64,000 bases of DNA from JAJNBD01 sp964471475 (GCA_964471475.1 CAYYFQ010000003.1:1-64000); one strand, 5' to 3'. Positions 43,501 to 52,100 are shown, counted from the stretch's first letter. Notes: generated from the sequence alone by a model not told the origin. Numbers and translations are program-made.

Positions 43501-46093
43501 CTTTGACCACAGCAACAAATGAGGTAATCGTCGTTTCAGTCGGACCATAGACATTAAAAATTTTTGTATCTGCATCGCCTTTAATTTTTTTACAAATACT
43601 GGCCGTTAATTTTTCACCTCCCGCTATAATTCTTTTGACAGACCTCACTCTATCAAACGTATAAAGTTCTAAAAGGCTCGGCGTAGCATGTACATGGGTA
43701 ACACCATGCGCATTAAGATAATGGTAAAATTGCTCTTTTTGTAACCACAATCGATTAGGCAACAGCAACAACTCATAACCATTTAACAGCGGCAACATGA
43801 TTTGCTCTACTGAAGCATCAAAAACATAATTAAAAAATTGCAACATCACTTCGCTACGGTCAAGCTGATAACGTTGTTTTAGATCAAACAATAAACTTAC
43901 AACACCAGCATGCTGTACAAGCACCCCTTTGGGTTTTCCTGTGGAACCTGAAGTATAGATAACATAAGCCAAATCTTGCGGCTTTGATGTTCCTACCAGA
44001 TTGTCTTGCGCAAATGCATCAAAAATATCAGTCTGATCTAAAGGGACTATTGAAAATTGAGGCATGCCTACAGACAATTTGCGCCATCTTGGTAATAAAC
44101 TTTCTTGTGTCAGCAATATATTTATTTGAGTGTCCCCCAGAATATAGCTTAGCCGGTCATCGGGGTAAGTAGGATCCATCGGCACATAAGCAGCACCTGC
44201 TTTTAATATGCCTAATATGCCAATAATCATTTCAAAGGAACGCTCGATAACTAAGCCTACAAATTGATCGGCATCTGAGCTTATTCCATGTGCTCTTAAG
44301 TAATGCGCTACTTGATTTGCTCTGGCATTCAGCTCGGCATAACTCATTCGTTGATTTTCATAAGCAAGTGCAACCTGATGTGGGGTTCTTGCAACTTGCG
44401 CTTCGAAGAGTTGATGCAATGTCGCTTGGGGAAAAGGCTGGGTCGTTTGGTTCCACGTTAGACGTTGTTGATGAACTTCTGCCTCCGTCAGCATTCTAAT
44501 GTCTTTAAGCGCAATTTGTGGCGCTGCAGTCACAACGTCAAGGATTCGACAATAGTGCGTAAATAATCGCTCAATACAAGCTTGGGTATATAAATCACTT
44601 CGATAATTGAAAGTTAAATAAACTTGACGCTGGTTTTCAATGAATTCCACCCCGATAGGATACTTGACTGTGCCTGGCGTTTCATGATCGACAGGATAGG
44701 ATTGGAATGTAAAGGGTAAATGATAATCGGTTTGAGATGCACCTAAATTCAAGCCAAGCTGATAGACAAAAAACGCTTCAATCAGATCGTCCGCATGTCC
44801 TGTTTTTTGGAAAGCGCTTCTAACAATATCATTATAGGGTACCTGACCATTGAGTAAATCGTATTGCACATCGGCTTTTAATATTTTTAACCATGTTGAA
44901 AATGTCTGCTCATTTTCGAGCTGACAGCGAAGCGGTAATGTATTGACAAAACAACCGACGGCAGACTCACATCCCGGCAATAAACGATTGAAAAATGCTG
45001 TCCCAACCAATATATCTTTTTGCTGAGTATATTTAGCCAATAAAATAAAATAAGTAGCTAAATATGTGGTAAAGGGCGTTGCTCCTTGTGCTTTACTTAA
45101 CCGTAGCATACTTTGATGGTAAGCTTCTGGTAAGATAAAAGTCATGCTGTGCCCGCTCTCTTGAGTAACTATTGCCGAGCTAGTACTATGCACATCAGCA
45201 GGTAATACAATACGTGATTCATAACCACTTAACCGTTGCTGCCAGTAGCGTAACTGCACTTGATAATCTTGAGAAGTGCACCAGTCTTTCTCCCACGCCG
45301 CATATTGACGAAATTGAAAAGCCGGCGGTAATAACGATAATGATAATTGAGGATTTGGATCTAAAAGGGCGCGATATAACGTAAAAAGATCTTTAAAAAA
45401 TATTGAACCAGAAGCACCGTCAACAACAATGTGATGAAAAACAAAAAGTAATACAACCGTATTGGTAGAAGTATAAAATAGCTTCACCCGCCATAAAGGC
45501 GCTTTACTTAAATCAAATGGCTCTTTAATAAAACTACATTCTTGTACCCCAAGATTTTTAATATCAATCGCTGCATCACTTCTTTTATCAGCAGTAACCA
45601 AAGATACCTGCGCTTCAGGTAAAATTTCTTGAATAATTTGTCCTGTTTCATCAAGCCTATACTGCGTACGCAAAATCTCATGACGCTGCATTAACTGAGC
45701 TAATGCTTGCTTAAAAATTTCTTCAGAAAATTGCCCACTTAACTCCAGCACATTATGTTCGTAATAAGAAGCAGGCTCACCGAGTAGCTTATCTAGAAAA
45801 TAAAATCGTTCTTGGCTTTTTGAAGCAGACAACACAATAGGTGCAGTCTGCTTTGTGAAAGACATAAGTTCATATTGCCCCTCACCTGAAAGATCTTCTT
45901 CCTCACAAATCCCTTCATGCTCTAGTAATAACTCAACTAGCTCATCAAATCCTAATTCTGCCGCCAATGCAGATGGTGTTAGTTTAGACACCGCATCGAC
46001 ACTCGATAAATTAACACCCTTTTTCAAAAAATATTGAACAGCCTGTTGATCGTTTTTACGAATTGCATCAAAAATATTTGCGTACTCATACAT
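28514..46093 (-). CDS. Four-module NRPS fused to ankyrin, MATE-like transporter and OTU-type protease domains
   Basis: 5859 aa. Order (approximate residues): ankyrin-like 1-60; C1 73-530, A1 563-1055, PCP1 (Ser1108); C2 1160-1600, A2 1626-2115, PCP2 (Ser2171); C3 2231-2660, A3 2688-3178, PCP3 (GGDS, Ser3229), epimerase 3284-3685 (His3407 in HHLIVDAVSW); C4 3720-4150 (HHAILDGWS, the type that follows epimerases), A4 4175-4661, PCP4 (Ser4716); thioesterase 4765-5005 (GWSMG, Ser4847); ankyrin 5018-5100; MATE-like membrane region 5170-5605; OTU domain 5705-5850 (Asp5721, Cys5724, His5834). By alignment to GrsA positions the codes are A1 DAEHIGVIT (unassigned), A2 DAWVIMGIC (hydrophobic/aromatic?), A3 DAWLFGLVF (Leu-like), A4 DLTKIGEVG (Asn). 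It starts with GGAGG before the ATG, 60 bp after PKS1, and would accept the PKS1 chain, add four residues, epimerise the third and release the product. Domains through TE are certain; the MATE and OTU calls rest on motifs and hydropathy. Confidence 0.93.
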   Translation of the reverse strand: MYEYANIFDAIRKNDQQAVQYFLKKGVNLSSVDAVSKLTPSALAAELGFDELVELLLEHEGICEEEDLSGEGQYELMSFTKQTAPIVLSASKSQERFYFLDKLLGEPASYYEHNVLELSGQFSEEIFKQALAQLMQRHEILRTQYRLDETGQIIQEILPEAQVSLVTADKRSDAAIDIKNLGVQECSFIKEPFDLSKAPLWRVKLFYTSTNTVVLLFVFHHIVVDGASGSIFFKDLFTLYRALLDPNPQLSLSLLPPAFQFRQYAAWEKDWCTSQDYQVQLRYWQQRLSGYESRIVLPADVHSTSSAIVTQESGHSMTFILPEAYHQSMLRLSKAQGATPFTTYLATYFILLAKYTQQKDILVGTAFFNRLLPGCESAVGCFVNTLPLRCQLENEQTFSTWLKILKADVQYDLLNGQVPYNDIVRSAFQKTGHADDLIEAFFVYQLGLNLGASQTDYHLPFTFQSYPVDHETPGTVKYPIGVEFIENQRQVYLTFNYRSDLYTQACIERLFTHYCRILDVVTAAPQIALKDIRMLTEAEVHQQRLTWNQTTQPFPQATLHQLFEAQVARTPHQVALAYENQRMSYAELNARANQVAHYLRAHGISSDADQFVGLVIERSFEMIIGILGILKAGAAYVPMDPTYPDDRLSYILGDTQINILLTQESLLPRWRKLSVGMPQFSIVPLDQTDIFDAFAQDNLVGTSKPQDLAYVIYTSGSTGKPKGVLVQHAGVVSLLFDLKQRYQLDRSEVMLQFFNYVFDASVEQIMLPLLNGYELLLLPNRLWLQKEQFYHYLNAHGVTHVHATPSLLELYTFDRVRSVKRIIAGGEKLTASICKKIKGDADTKIFNVYGPTETTITSFVAVVKDENISIGYPVSNTLAYVLDENLNLLPLGAAGELYIGGVGLARGYLNREDLTKERFIWHRFDSESEPVRLYKTGDWVRYSVDGDLDYIGRADNQIKIRGFRVELEEIEEQLSQQAQVDCAAVLVREEAGNKQLVAYVVPAQLLGEDLQSKKDYIQTLRTQLATVLPDYMVPAHMMLVDTMPLNVNGKIDRKALSQLSIDDGDKQDYHAPETTTEKRLAALWSEILHIPVDRIGLHDNFFHLGGHSLLMMSLLSKVREGWQTELSLKAIFNLADLQAMAKAIDESLGQTLALPVLTKQLRSEFIPLSFAQQRLWFLEQLRPGNAVYQVPLVLKLQGQCHTDALSRAYMAMIERHESLRTHFESVVGEATQVVDEANKIPRLLIQHAASLSKDVKTYIEEGILAPFDLTRGPLIRGELIVLEKDTFILFVVMHHIITDGVSIQIYLRELFEFYRQYSEGSQELAPLPVQYVDYTLWQRTWLKDAVLQEQVAYWQQQLNDIPELITLPTDYPRPKELTYAGGRVGFNLSEEVVSKLKIFAQANQVTMYMVMLAAFQAVLHRYSGQKIIVVGSPIANRRAEQTESLIGFFVNTLALKADFSEKLTVKEFIEQIKATTLDAYAHQDIPFEHLVNHLNIVRQTNANPIFQVMLAYREDTTELQPLGNLDVSFLEEGEYPIAKFDLALDMVYRGKAIHAYMEYSKNLFKPKTIHRLMERFERFLTQMVKRPEAYLHELSLLSEAEVHQQLVEWNQTQCDYPKTTVHEFFEAQVTRTPDQIALVYEDQTMTYRVLNARANQLAHYLSAQGIGSIPDQLVGLSIERSFEIIIGILAVLKAGGAYVPMDPAHPDERLRYMLKDTQVSLVLTQTHLVPRWLSLSNDEYPFLVTDLNSLANTQLLEENIRNTVSPDSLAYVIYTSGTTGTPKGVMIEHHGVADTLREAALIQEVGDGTHVLQFAAMNFDAMVWDLATLMVGGILHLLSSRYSIMESLKQVLTKHPIEVAVLTPSVLRQFSATDFPHLKTLIAMGEALDESLMQYWAEKCRIFINGYGPTEATICTTLSVYNSQAKNFLAARIGRPIANTNLYVFDENTQLLPIGIPGELYVGGQRLARGYLNRQDLTNERFIWHRFSGESDPVRMYRTGDLVRYSADGALEYIGRVDNQIKIRGLRVELEEIEAQLLKQAHIAHAAVIVREESGEKQLVAYLVTDQVFNEDVQSKKDYIQALRTQLAKFLPNYMIPAHMILIDVMPLNVNGKVDRKALSQLFIDDCAQQDYRAPETATEKHLAELWSALLHIPVDRIGLNDNFFHLGGHSLLMMNLLSEVREAWQTELSLKTIFNLASLQEMASTIDESLGQTLSLPALARKVRPDVVPLSFAQQRLWFLEQLMPGKAVYQVPLVVKLSGRCDIDVLSRAYTAMIERHESLRTRFASVAGEAVQVVDETDKIPRLMVRDVASLGEDVRAYLQKGIATSFDLTRGPLIRGELIVLGEDAFILFVVMHHIITDGVSMQVYLQELVRHYRQYSEGGHELTPLPVQYVDYTLWQRSWLKDEALQEQVDYWKQQLSDIPEMISLPTDYKRPKELTYSGGRVSFHLPLEVVEEIKAFAKANQLTMFMVVLAAFQTVLHRYSGQKIVVVGSPIANRRVQQLESLIGFFVNTLALKADFSEALTVNELIEQVKATTLDAYAHQDIPFEHLVNHLDIARQLNANPIFQVMLAYQEYIEQPELWEGTQATFLEEEYPIAKFDLTLSIHDQGKGFNGSIEYAKDLFKEETIACFSEHFQRILLEMVKRPEVYLHDLAFLSETEIHQQLIEWNQTQRPYLLTTIHALFETQVERTPDQTALVYEEHTMTYRELNARANQLARYLRTQGIGTTPDQLVGLGTERSFEMMIGILGILKAGGAYVPMDPIHPDERLRYMLQDTKVSLVLTQAHLISRWSALSSEAQQFSVIALDAMHDDSEFSQDNLLSLAKPEDLAYVIYTSGSTGQPKGVMIAHQGVVNLCARTARYDGFTQGSHVLQFSSMSFDAMVWEWTSALTLGGVLHLLSSRYPVLEALQIVLAQHPIEITLLTPSVLRQIPKKDLAHLKLLFVGAEALDPMLFNQYRHLCHFINLYGPTEITVFATNCIQTSDSLLPASCIGCAIDNTQMYVLDTHMQLLPKGAVGELYIGGVGLARGYLNREDLTQERFIWHRFDRESAPQRLYKTGDLVRYCADGYVEYIGRVDNQIKIRGFRVELEEIEAQLLKQAHVVHAAVIAKEASGSKQLVAYIVCDQIFDEGSENKQDYIQALRAQLATFLPDYMIPAHMMLLDQMPLTVSGKVNRQALPKFASDMLEQYVEPSNAVEATLCCIWAEVLNLEKVGVEDDFFRIGGDSILSIQLASKLRAAGFACSIKTLFECRTVQSLAQAISAHNALSIIDAEQGVLEGSFGLLPIQQYFFASHHIRPHHWNQSFLIKVPQLEFARLEAILPLLVNQHDALRLCYQNGAQTYHCAIPIPEIKRLECANLTVDDLQAKLTEWQSHFDIINGPLWQVGYIEGYADGSARIYFALHHLIVDAVSWRILAEDLKTLYEGGVVGTKTSSYRQWVNAVSTYGDRHQDELPYWRSVVQDQRVYPKLDDYPHTYQMKLDQDWTRDLVQRSSQTYYTEINDLLLTALAYALHAWNGSSGNHIILEGHGRENIAETLDVDHTIGWFTTLYPVRLVLGADVGSSIKLIKECLRKIPTKGLGYGVFRYQLQDQVLNAHPLPVVSFNYLGQFNATGDQLWQLSAEASGTGVHEDNLSDYYLNLNGAVVNGELQFSVTSKLGEPLSLAFIAAFEEALKTIIRHTMECIQTGLQQHTPSDFPYVTISATLLNQLEAEGAIEDIYPANSLQQGFIHHALMQPEDDAYRVQLLMDYHAPLEVDHYQAAWQKAIETYPILRTCFAWEEALIQIIYRSGKLIFKEHDISDEVDKEAAVKAIQAADREEAFDLSKRELLRIHLIKHAIDHYTIMKSEHHAILDGWSGPILLDTVQTYYAQLRQGESIIIQPDKSYIKVQEYFVTHKETVKRYWQEKLARGAEANDINALLSCHVDLDKVKAIRDPQTAIIILKNEDYASLHRLARAEGFTVNVLLQYAWHKLLHVYTRSTTTIVGTTIAGRDLPIEGVERSVGLYINTLPLIIDWDGEETVLEQLKQLHQRIMELNTHSYVELANLQQRGRRLFHSLFVFENYPVERAMVDEESQIVFRSSIEKLDYPLGIVAYESNGELGISLKYAGEYLETERAKQLLEQMVRIVKVLSMKLHQTHQQISLASEEEYQLQIYHWPQTQFTYPQMTLPELFEAQVDKTPDQVALVYEGQAMTYQKLNARANQVAHYLRSEGIGAIPNQLVGLGMERSFAMIIGILAVLKAGAAYVPMDPAYPEQRLYYMLEDTQITLLLTQTHLVQKWLSLSNAERPFAVVPLDSTAQYGMFPQENLPQVSRPECLAYVIYTSGSTGRPKGVMIETHGVVNYLFNLHEHFADAQRIDFSSNLSFDLSVTTTLYPLCFGKTIFLYSGSLLESDRFVQHLVENQIDLVKSTPALMSAIHLGFNGNYRLMYCIVGGEKLDRQSARHILSYSDCIYDEYGPTETTVGATYYRITDQTREYNIGKSYHNYQCYVLDPYHNILPIGVAGELYIGGAGLARGYLHRDDLTSERFITHQFSEMDAPVRLYRTGDLVRYAIDGNLEYIGRADNQIKIRGFRIELEEIETQLLKHAYVVNAVVVARENQGSKQLIAYLVLDQAFDGDSQDYVSQVRSQLATFLPDYMIPAQLVLLDKIPLTANGKVDRKALPALDFDQLSETYIAPQTVTERKLAELWSQMLHIPVECIGMRDNFFDKGGNSLLVIQLIHSVKAQLSIEMTIGHFYQSPTIETIIQAQESPSMDLMDASIIPFAVDRLAPPIFLFHPRSGFATLYRSFSSALAREFSVYAVNYPGLVEEEMVYYKAFSALAKDYIQRIKTVAPQGPYHLGGWSMGGSIAVEVTRQLQAAGEVVATLILIDSGYQTYADEVGYPFMKLFTNHLLAKLHPELANQFDVAQRITDISFHVENLMLAYQAEKIQAVEKIVFVKCQGHVVSLANQYAANIAWGFNSLFNGLEHCFAESQPIHFADIACGHFEVFDQPWQNILNRLVPSLLSEDALNAYRIGDDRHNLLLAAKRGATYQVRRILSETAHQLLNVQDEEGKSLLHHSIEFGHIHLANFLIARGIDINLRDHDGQTALDGLSTHTMSMAYLRDCLSLRLDIVPASNSDLEQAGAIHVDRAEERLQQVARRKGKHALHIKQLWRTFKATCRRDFIDSSWHSGLEVSLPYTAVGVLNLTQKLLILRMLSSNSLALIGAFVLDDTVVSTVSSLAQHLNTPLANYLNVALSRNNADEVGRAFNAGLFLSTSMVIPLFVYGSLAKQIGEAIGMESDLTQAWSLLAFTHMIGAIPALGSITLEGFYSIVYERRMMAFGAAMEAGAALLSTFLFNEKGDLNGQNLGIALSIGSISKFAFYMLDLYRQDHLRHYPLFRNFPWPLIKRYWADMGRYLYTPFFSLSNYLLTAALFASKDSSALDLVGYAVARSAFDLVNLSGSIIGPVSSLIMSRFEAGSQYKNILSMGVLGMTTSLSFAAIPAVVLSAISGEQLTQLFISTEAIPDLIESTFFGSVRFSAYFFIGISLINSLRTLLNRYLGQSFAYSAIQKIACYCSFLLCNGLILTTFLAFDVDAQNLIPEIFAVQAVSLLLELFEWLRVSDFECALEQGEQKIVEVETDLLPSIPVSKRPVSQIMPFFATAKLNTGSIDPHDMAKLSTLLINLERIKYELDLEQALHLSQATSGENVGSSSLLLTQATRYGFAIEDRLVWHDGNCFLHAVEDQLKIRNIEQNVSYEQLRERAAAFMLTHSEEFKPFIEALDEANPESYIRRAYKDGEWVDDPMISALARTMDMTFIIIRSDVEQPTVINPDKEHCLYIGYYVGLHYVSLRGAAIQDETRILIPRNNFKNT
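28544..28981 (-). other. OTU-type cysteine protease domain at the NRPS C-terminus
   Basis: About residues 5705-5850. WHDGNCFLHAV contains the D-G-N-C-F/L core of ovarian-tumour (OTU) deubiquitinases with Asp5721 and nucleophile Cys5724; LHYVSL holds the general base His5834 in the usual HYxS setting. The spacing of 110 residues between Cys and His is normal for OTU domains. OTU proteases cleave ubiquitin chains in eukaryotes and occur in bacteria mostly as secreted effectors. The substrate here is unknown. Confidence 0.75.
29279..30586 (-). other. MATE-like membrane region within the NRPS
   Basis: About residues 5170-5605 of the NRPS contain roughly twelve hydrophobic helices with the two-lobed pattern of MATE/MOP-superfamily exporters (for example LALIGAFVLDDTVVSTVSSL in lobe one and GYAVARSAFDLVNLSGSIIG in lobe two). 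Such transporters pump drugs or metabolites outward; some NRPS clusters encode one as a separate gene. Here it is in frame after the thioesterase and ankyrin repeats, with no stop or start between. With twelve helices the following OTU domain would face the bacterial cytosol. Confidence 0.65.
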
Positions 46094-46153
46094 CAGTATA
46101 ATCCTCCAATAGAAAATTGATGTTTTATAACCGGCATGGCAGAATTACCCGCT

Positions 46154-49100
46154 CTATGGGGGAGCCAAAGAACTGGCAGCCGCTCCTAGTTGCTCTGTTG
46201 GTTTATTGGCTTCTTTAGGAGTTGGCAAAGAAGGGGGTTGAGGGAAAAACTCCATCGCGCTGCTTAAAGCGCGTGGCGACCTTGATCTTCCTAGTACCAA
46301 CCGCTCAATAAATAATTGGCCTTCTTCTGGTATTGAAGATAAAAGTTGTACGATATCTTCCTCTTTAATATCTTGATAAAATAATTTCCCTTGTCGAATA
46401 TTTTCTTTCAATGGCTCTACCGCTGGAGATTCTGATTCGATAATAAAATTACGAATGGCAATCGCGCCCAACAAATATTGCCGCACCGTTTGATCTTCCG
46501 TTAATGACAGCATTGCTTGATCAACCACAGGTAGATACCCTAAAAATGCTTGGGCTATTCTTGACTTCTGACTATACAAGGCCAAAGCTAAAGGGGTAAC
46601 ACCTAAATGTGTTCGTTGGTTCAAATTAGCTCCTTTTGACAGTAACCACAGCGCCATATCCATGTCATCTAATTGCACCGCCAAGTGGAGGCTCGTTTTA
46701 CCATTAGCACCCGAGAGATTAATTTTCCTTGTTCCTTTTTCAAGTACTGAAGCAAGAAGTTTTTTATTATTTTTCCTCACGCAAACAAATAAGGTGTCGT
46801 TACCAATATCTGTTTTAAGCTCTATAAAACAGCTGAGGTGCAATGCCATAGCAGCAATACTTTTTTGCTGTAGAACATGCATGGGGTCAAATTGCTTCGT
46901 AGGTTCATCTTCCTTAAGTAAGGCCTCTTTTAACTCTGCTAAGCTAGTTTCGACTAATTGCGCTATTTGCTTATGCAATGTCAACCACTGCAACAGAGTT
47001 ATTTTTTGAGTATCGCTTACATCATCAAATACACCTAATCTTTCTATTAAAAAGTGCGTCTTAAATATTTCCACCAATTGCATTTCTAAGCTTGTTCTTG
47101 GGGGGCAATATGCTGTTATCGCTGGTTGTCTTGGTTGAATCTGTACCGTTTTTGCTTCGGCTAATTGATTCAATTGTGAAGTAATATATTGGCTTAGCTT
47201 TTCTAAAGTAGCACATTCCAGCATAATGGCATTGGACAAAATAATGTCGTTACCTAAAAGCGCTTGCAACCGATTTTTTAAATCCACTGCCATCAAAGAG
47301 TCAAGCCCCATCGCGGCAAATTCTGCATGAACATCAATCTCGCTCACTTCCAATTGGCTCACTTGTGCTACAAGTGCTTTCAATTTTTCTTGCACTGTTA
47401 ATTGACGCACTTCCATCGACAATGCTAATAATCCTGTTAGCCATTTCCCATCGCCTGCAGTTGATTTCATCGGAGCAGCAGATTGGTCAATTAATAGCTT
47501 TTCCAATAGCCGGTTAGTTATCGGGTTCATACTCGCCATTTGTGCCCAATTTGCATCAATCAATATTGGTGAAGATTCTTGACCCAGCATTACTTGCTCA
47601 AATAAAGCTATTCCTTTGTCTCTACTGAAAGGATGGACCCCTCTAGATTCATGGAAAGACTGCAAACGACTGTCAGTTGCCATACCCACCTCGGCCCAAG
47701 GTCCCCAATGAATACTCTGGCCACTTAAACCTTGTTGTCGACGATAGGCCATCAATTCATCCATAAAACTATTAGCTGCTGCATAATTTAACTGTCCAAC
47801 ATTACCGATGATAGAGGCCACTGATGAAAAACTAATAAAATATTCAAGTTCCGGCTGGCTATAGTGATGCAAATACCATAACGCCAATTTGGGTTTTAAT
47901 ACGGCCTCAAATTGTGGCCAACTTTGCTTCTCTAATAAATTATCTTGAATCACCCCTGCTGCATGAATAATACCGCGCAGCGCAAGTCGTGTTTCGGTTA
48001 ATTGCCTAAATAGATCCTCTACAGCATTAGCATCGGCGATGTCCAATTGAGATACTTGTACGCGTATGCCTTGACTTTGCCATTCACTGATTATCGCCTG
48101 TACTTCAGAAGAAGGAGCATGCCGACCAATGAGAATCAGATCCTCCACCCCTTGAGCAACCAGAAACTTCGCAACTTCCCAACCTAAACCTCTTAACCCT
48201 CCGGTGATTAAAAAGCTGCCTGGACGTTTTTCGAGTTTAGCGTGATATTCTGGAACAGTGCTTATAATTATTTTGCCAATGTGTTCAGCACGCTGCATGG
48301 CTTTAAATGCTTCTTTCACTTCTGTTAATGCATAATGCTCATACGGTAAAGCGTGATAAATACCTGTCTCAAATTGGGGCGATATTTTGTTCCACAATTT
48401 TTGAATAAACTCAGAATCATGAGCAATCATGCTATCCAAAGCTAACACCGTATAAACAATATCTTTACGACAATGATAAATTTGCTCTTCTGTCCATACA
48501 TCGCGTTTACTTATTTCAACAAACCGCGCTTCTTGTGCACACACTTGTAAACTTGTTTCAATATAACCTTGACCCGTTAACGTGTTGAGCACTACATCTA
48601 CGCCTCGTCCCTGTGTATCTTGTAAAATAGCTGCTCCATACGCCAAGCTACGTGAATCATAAATATGCTGTATCCCTAATGATTTTAAATAATCCCGCTT
48701 GCGCGCATCCCCCGCCGTCGCATAAATCTTCGCGCCAATGGCTTGTGCAATTTGAATTGCAGCTAAACCTACCCCACCTGTGGCTGTATGAATTAATACG
48801 CTTTCTTTAGGTTTTAGTTGAGCGCATTGAATGAGTGCTTGATACGCCGTTAAAAATACCACTGGCAACCCGGCTGACTCCGCATGACTTAATTGCTGAG
48901 GTTGTTTTGCTACGATGCGACCATCAACAATAACTTCACTTGAGAAGCTTCCCGCACAGTGACGAACATCTTCCGCTAGCTGAGCGCCTATACCTAACAC
49001 GCGATCTCCGGCTTGATAATGATCTATCCAATCACGACCAACTTCTACCACAACTCCTGCAAAATCGCTCCCTAAAGAACCTGCATCGCCTGGATAGAGA

Positions 49101-52100
49101 TTCATTGCGTTCAAAACATCTCTAAAATTTAAAGCAGCTGCTTTAAATTTAATACGAAGCTCATGTGCTGCTAATGCACGTTGCGCACCAATGTTTTTAA
49201 CCAAATGCAGTTCATCAATTAACCCTGCATTGCCTTTAACTAAGGTATAAGGCCCTGCTTCTTGTGGAAGCACTTTTTTATCTATAGCGATTGCTCCTTG
49301 CAATCTTCCTACATAGCGTTTGCCTGCACGATAGCGTACCTCACGCTCTATGAGACCATGCGCTAATATCTGTGTGATATAACGCCATTGTTCTAATTGA
49401 GGTTCAAAAAAATCCATATCAACATGGCAACATCGGATATCCCGTGCAGATAACTCTACCCATAATGAGCGCATAAATCCTATTAATCCTGCCTGTACTA
49501 AATCATGATTATGCGCTCCTTGGCTCCATAGCACACAAGCTTTTAAGGAAGTAGTTGGCGTAAATAATGTTTGCGTAATCAGGAACAAGCGGTGTAACAA
49601 GCGCTCACATGCGCTTGTTGGAGTAATGGTTTCTTCTAACTCATGTTGCAAATATTGCCAGTGAATGACTACTTGCACTGGGGATATCGGTAATGACATT
49701 ATTTTAACTAAAGCTTGTTCACTATTCTCTGTTACTTCCCAAGCAGATGTTTCTGATCGATTCCATATTTGATAACAACCATTCGCAAGCATCACAATGC
49801 CTGTTTCATAGCGGTGACGAATTTCACTTGCCCATGTTTCATTAGCCACTAACCACAATGTTGGCTGTATTACACCGCCATTAGCAACATCTTTTTCACA
49901 AACTTGCCAAGCATATTCATAACATTCAGCTATTTGTTTACGCTTTAATCCCTGACTAAGCTGATTCAAATAACTACTGAACTGAGCACGGTTCACAGCT
50001 TGTATTTTGACATCATGCAAATGGCAGCAACACTCACCCGATCGATCATACACGGCAACTTGTATCTCTGTAGGAAAACCTGTTTCATTACATTTCCAAT
50101 TTAGCGAGATATGACTTGCATGATTAAGAGCCTCTCTTTCTCCTGTATAAGTAAGCGCACCAAAACTCCCGAGTAAATAAATCATTTGGGCTAATGCGTG
50201 TTCACGATCATGCACAGCTAACATCAAGGCTTGCAGGACGCCATCTAATAAAGCTGGAGAAAGATAATAGCCAGCATCAAGTTGCGTTGGCGCTTTTAAC
50301 CGTACAACAGCTTCGTTTTCACTATAATTCACTAGATCAATTACTTGAAAAGCTGCTTGATAATTAAATCCTGCCCTATTTGCTAATCTATAAAAATCAT
50401 CTCCTCGCATCACTTGTCGGCAACGCCCTTCAATAGCAGGCGTCTCTAGCAATGAAGGCATTGATGTCGTTTCTAACATGCGCACTTGCCCTTCGGCATG
50501 AAGCACAGCGCTTCCTGGCTCATCTTTTTCAGTACGGCTGTAAATCATAATTCGTAACACTTTGCTTGCTTTATCAATACTTAGCTGTGTTTGCAGCAAA
50601 CGATCTTTGTTTAAGATCAATGGCGCATGAATATCAAGACTTTGCACTTGAACAACCGGCAGTTGCTCTTCTTCTAATAAAAAACGCGGAAAAGTCAAGC
50701 GTCCAGCCGCCAACATCATTTCCAGCAGCGCTACGCCCGGCATAATTGCCGTCTGTAAAATTTGATGATCCCACAAATATCTGAGCGCCGGATCGCTCAG
50801 TGATTGTTGATATAGCACTCCTCCTTCGGGTAAAACGGTCAACTGCCCCAATAAAGGATGACCGCTAGCCATTGTTCCATTGACCGAATAAGATGCTTGG
50901 TGTCTATGCGTTAATGCTTCTAGCCAATAACGTTTTCTTTGAAACGCATACGTCGGCAAGCTTACCTTGCGATAAGAGTACCTTTGGGACCTGTAATAAT
51001 TTTCCCAATATATTTCACAACCGGCTACATAACACTGACCTAAAGCCACTAACATGCTTTCATGATTCCCAACATCTGCCTTGAGACTGTAACTCCAGCT
51101 TAAACCTTCCCTACCTTCTGCACATTGTTGTCCAAGAGTGGTTAATATAGCCCCAGGCCCTACTTCAAGATATAACTGATTCTCTTGGAAAGATCTTTCC
51201 ATCGCTCTTAAATAATTCACTGGACTTAGTAATTGATCACACCAATAATCCGCAGTAATCGCTTCCAATCGATCGCCCGTTACCGTTGAAATCATTGTAA
51301 TTTGTGGCACTTTATAATGAATTGTTTCTGCAAGCTTTTTAAAATCTTCTCGCATAGGCCGCATATGATCACTATGAAAAGCATGAGAAACCGATAACAG
51401 CGTCGAACGGATATTTTTGTCTGCGCAGCTTTGTTTCAATACTTGCAGTTTGTTTTTATCTCCCGAAACTACCGTTTGTTTAGGGGCATTAATACCCGCA
51501 ATACTCAAGCCTAAATCTGCTATTAACGCTCGCGCTTCTTCCACAGAACATTGTAAAGCAAGCATTCCTCCTTGATTTTCAGGTAACCCTTGCATCAGTC
51601 GCCCTCTTGCTGACACCAGTTTCAGCGCTTCTTCTAATGTCATCACCTCAGCAATCGTTGCTGCTACCAATTCCCCAATGCTATGACCAATAAGCTGATG
51701 TGGCATCACTCCTGAACTCATCCACAGCTTAGCCAAAGCATATTCCAATGCGAAAATCACAGGTTGCGCATATTGAGTTTGATTCAATAACTCCGTGTTA
51801 TCACCAAACAATATACTATAAAAAGGTTGGGGCAATTCTTCTTTTAATAACTCCGCACATTCATCTAATAGCGTTCGAAAAACAGGATATGTTTCATATA
51901 GCTCACGCCCCATATGGGCATATTGACTCCCTTGGCCCGTAAATAAAAACGTAATGGTTTTAGGAACCCTCGCATCACCACGAAGTAACTCATCCCTTGC
52001 TAGCTTTTCTTTGAAATCTTCTACGGTTCGCGCTACGACCGCACCTCGATAGGCAAAATGACTCCGTCCTACCGCACTCGTATACGCTATATTCCCTAGC

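Noticed and set aside
46662..47009. Plus-strand frame of 115 codons opposite the PKS1 ankyrin tail
   Set aside because: Shadow of a real reading frame; no initiation signals.
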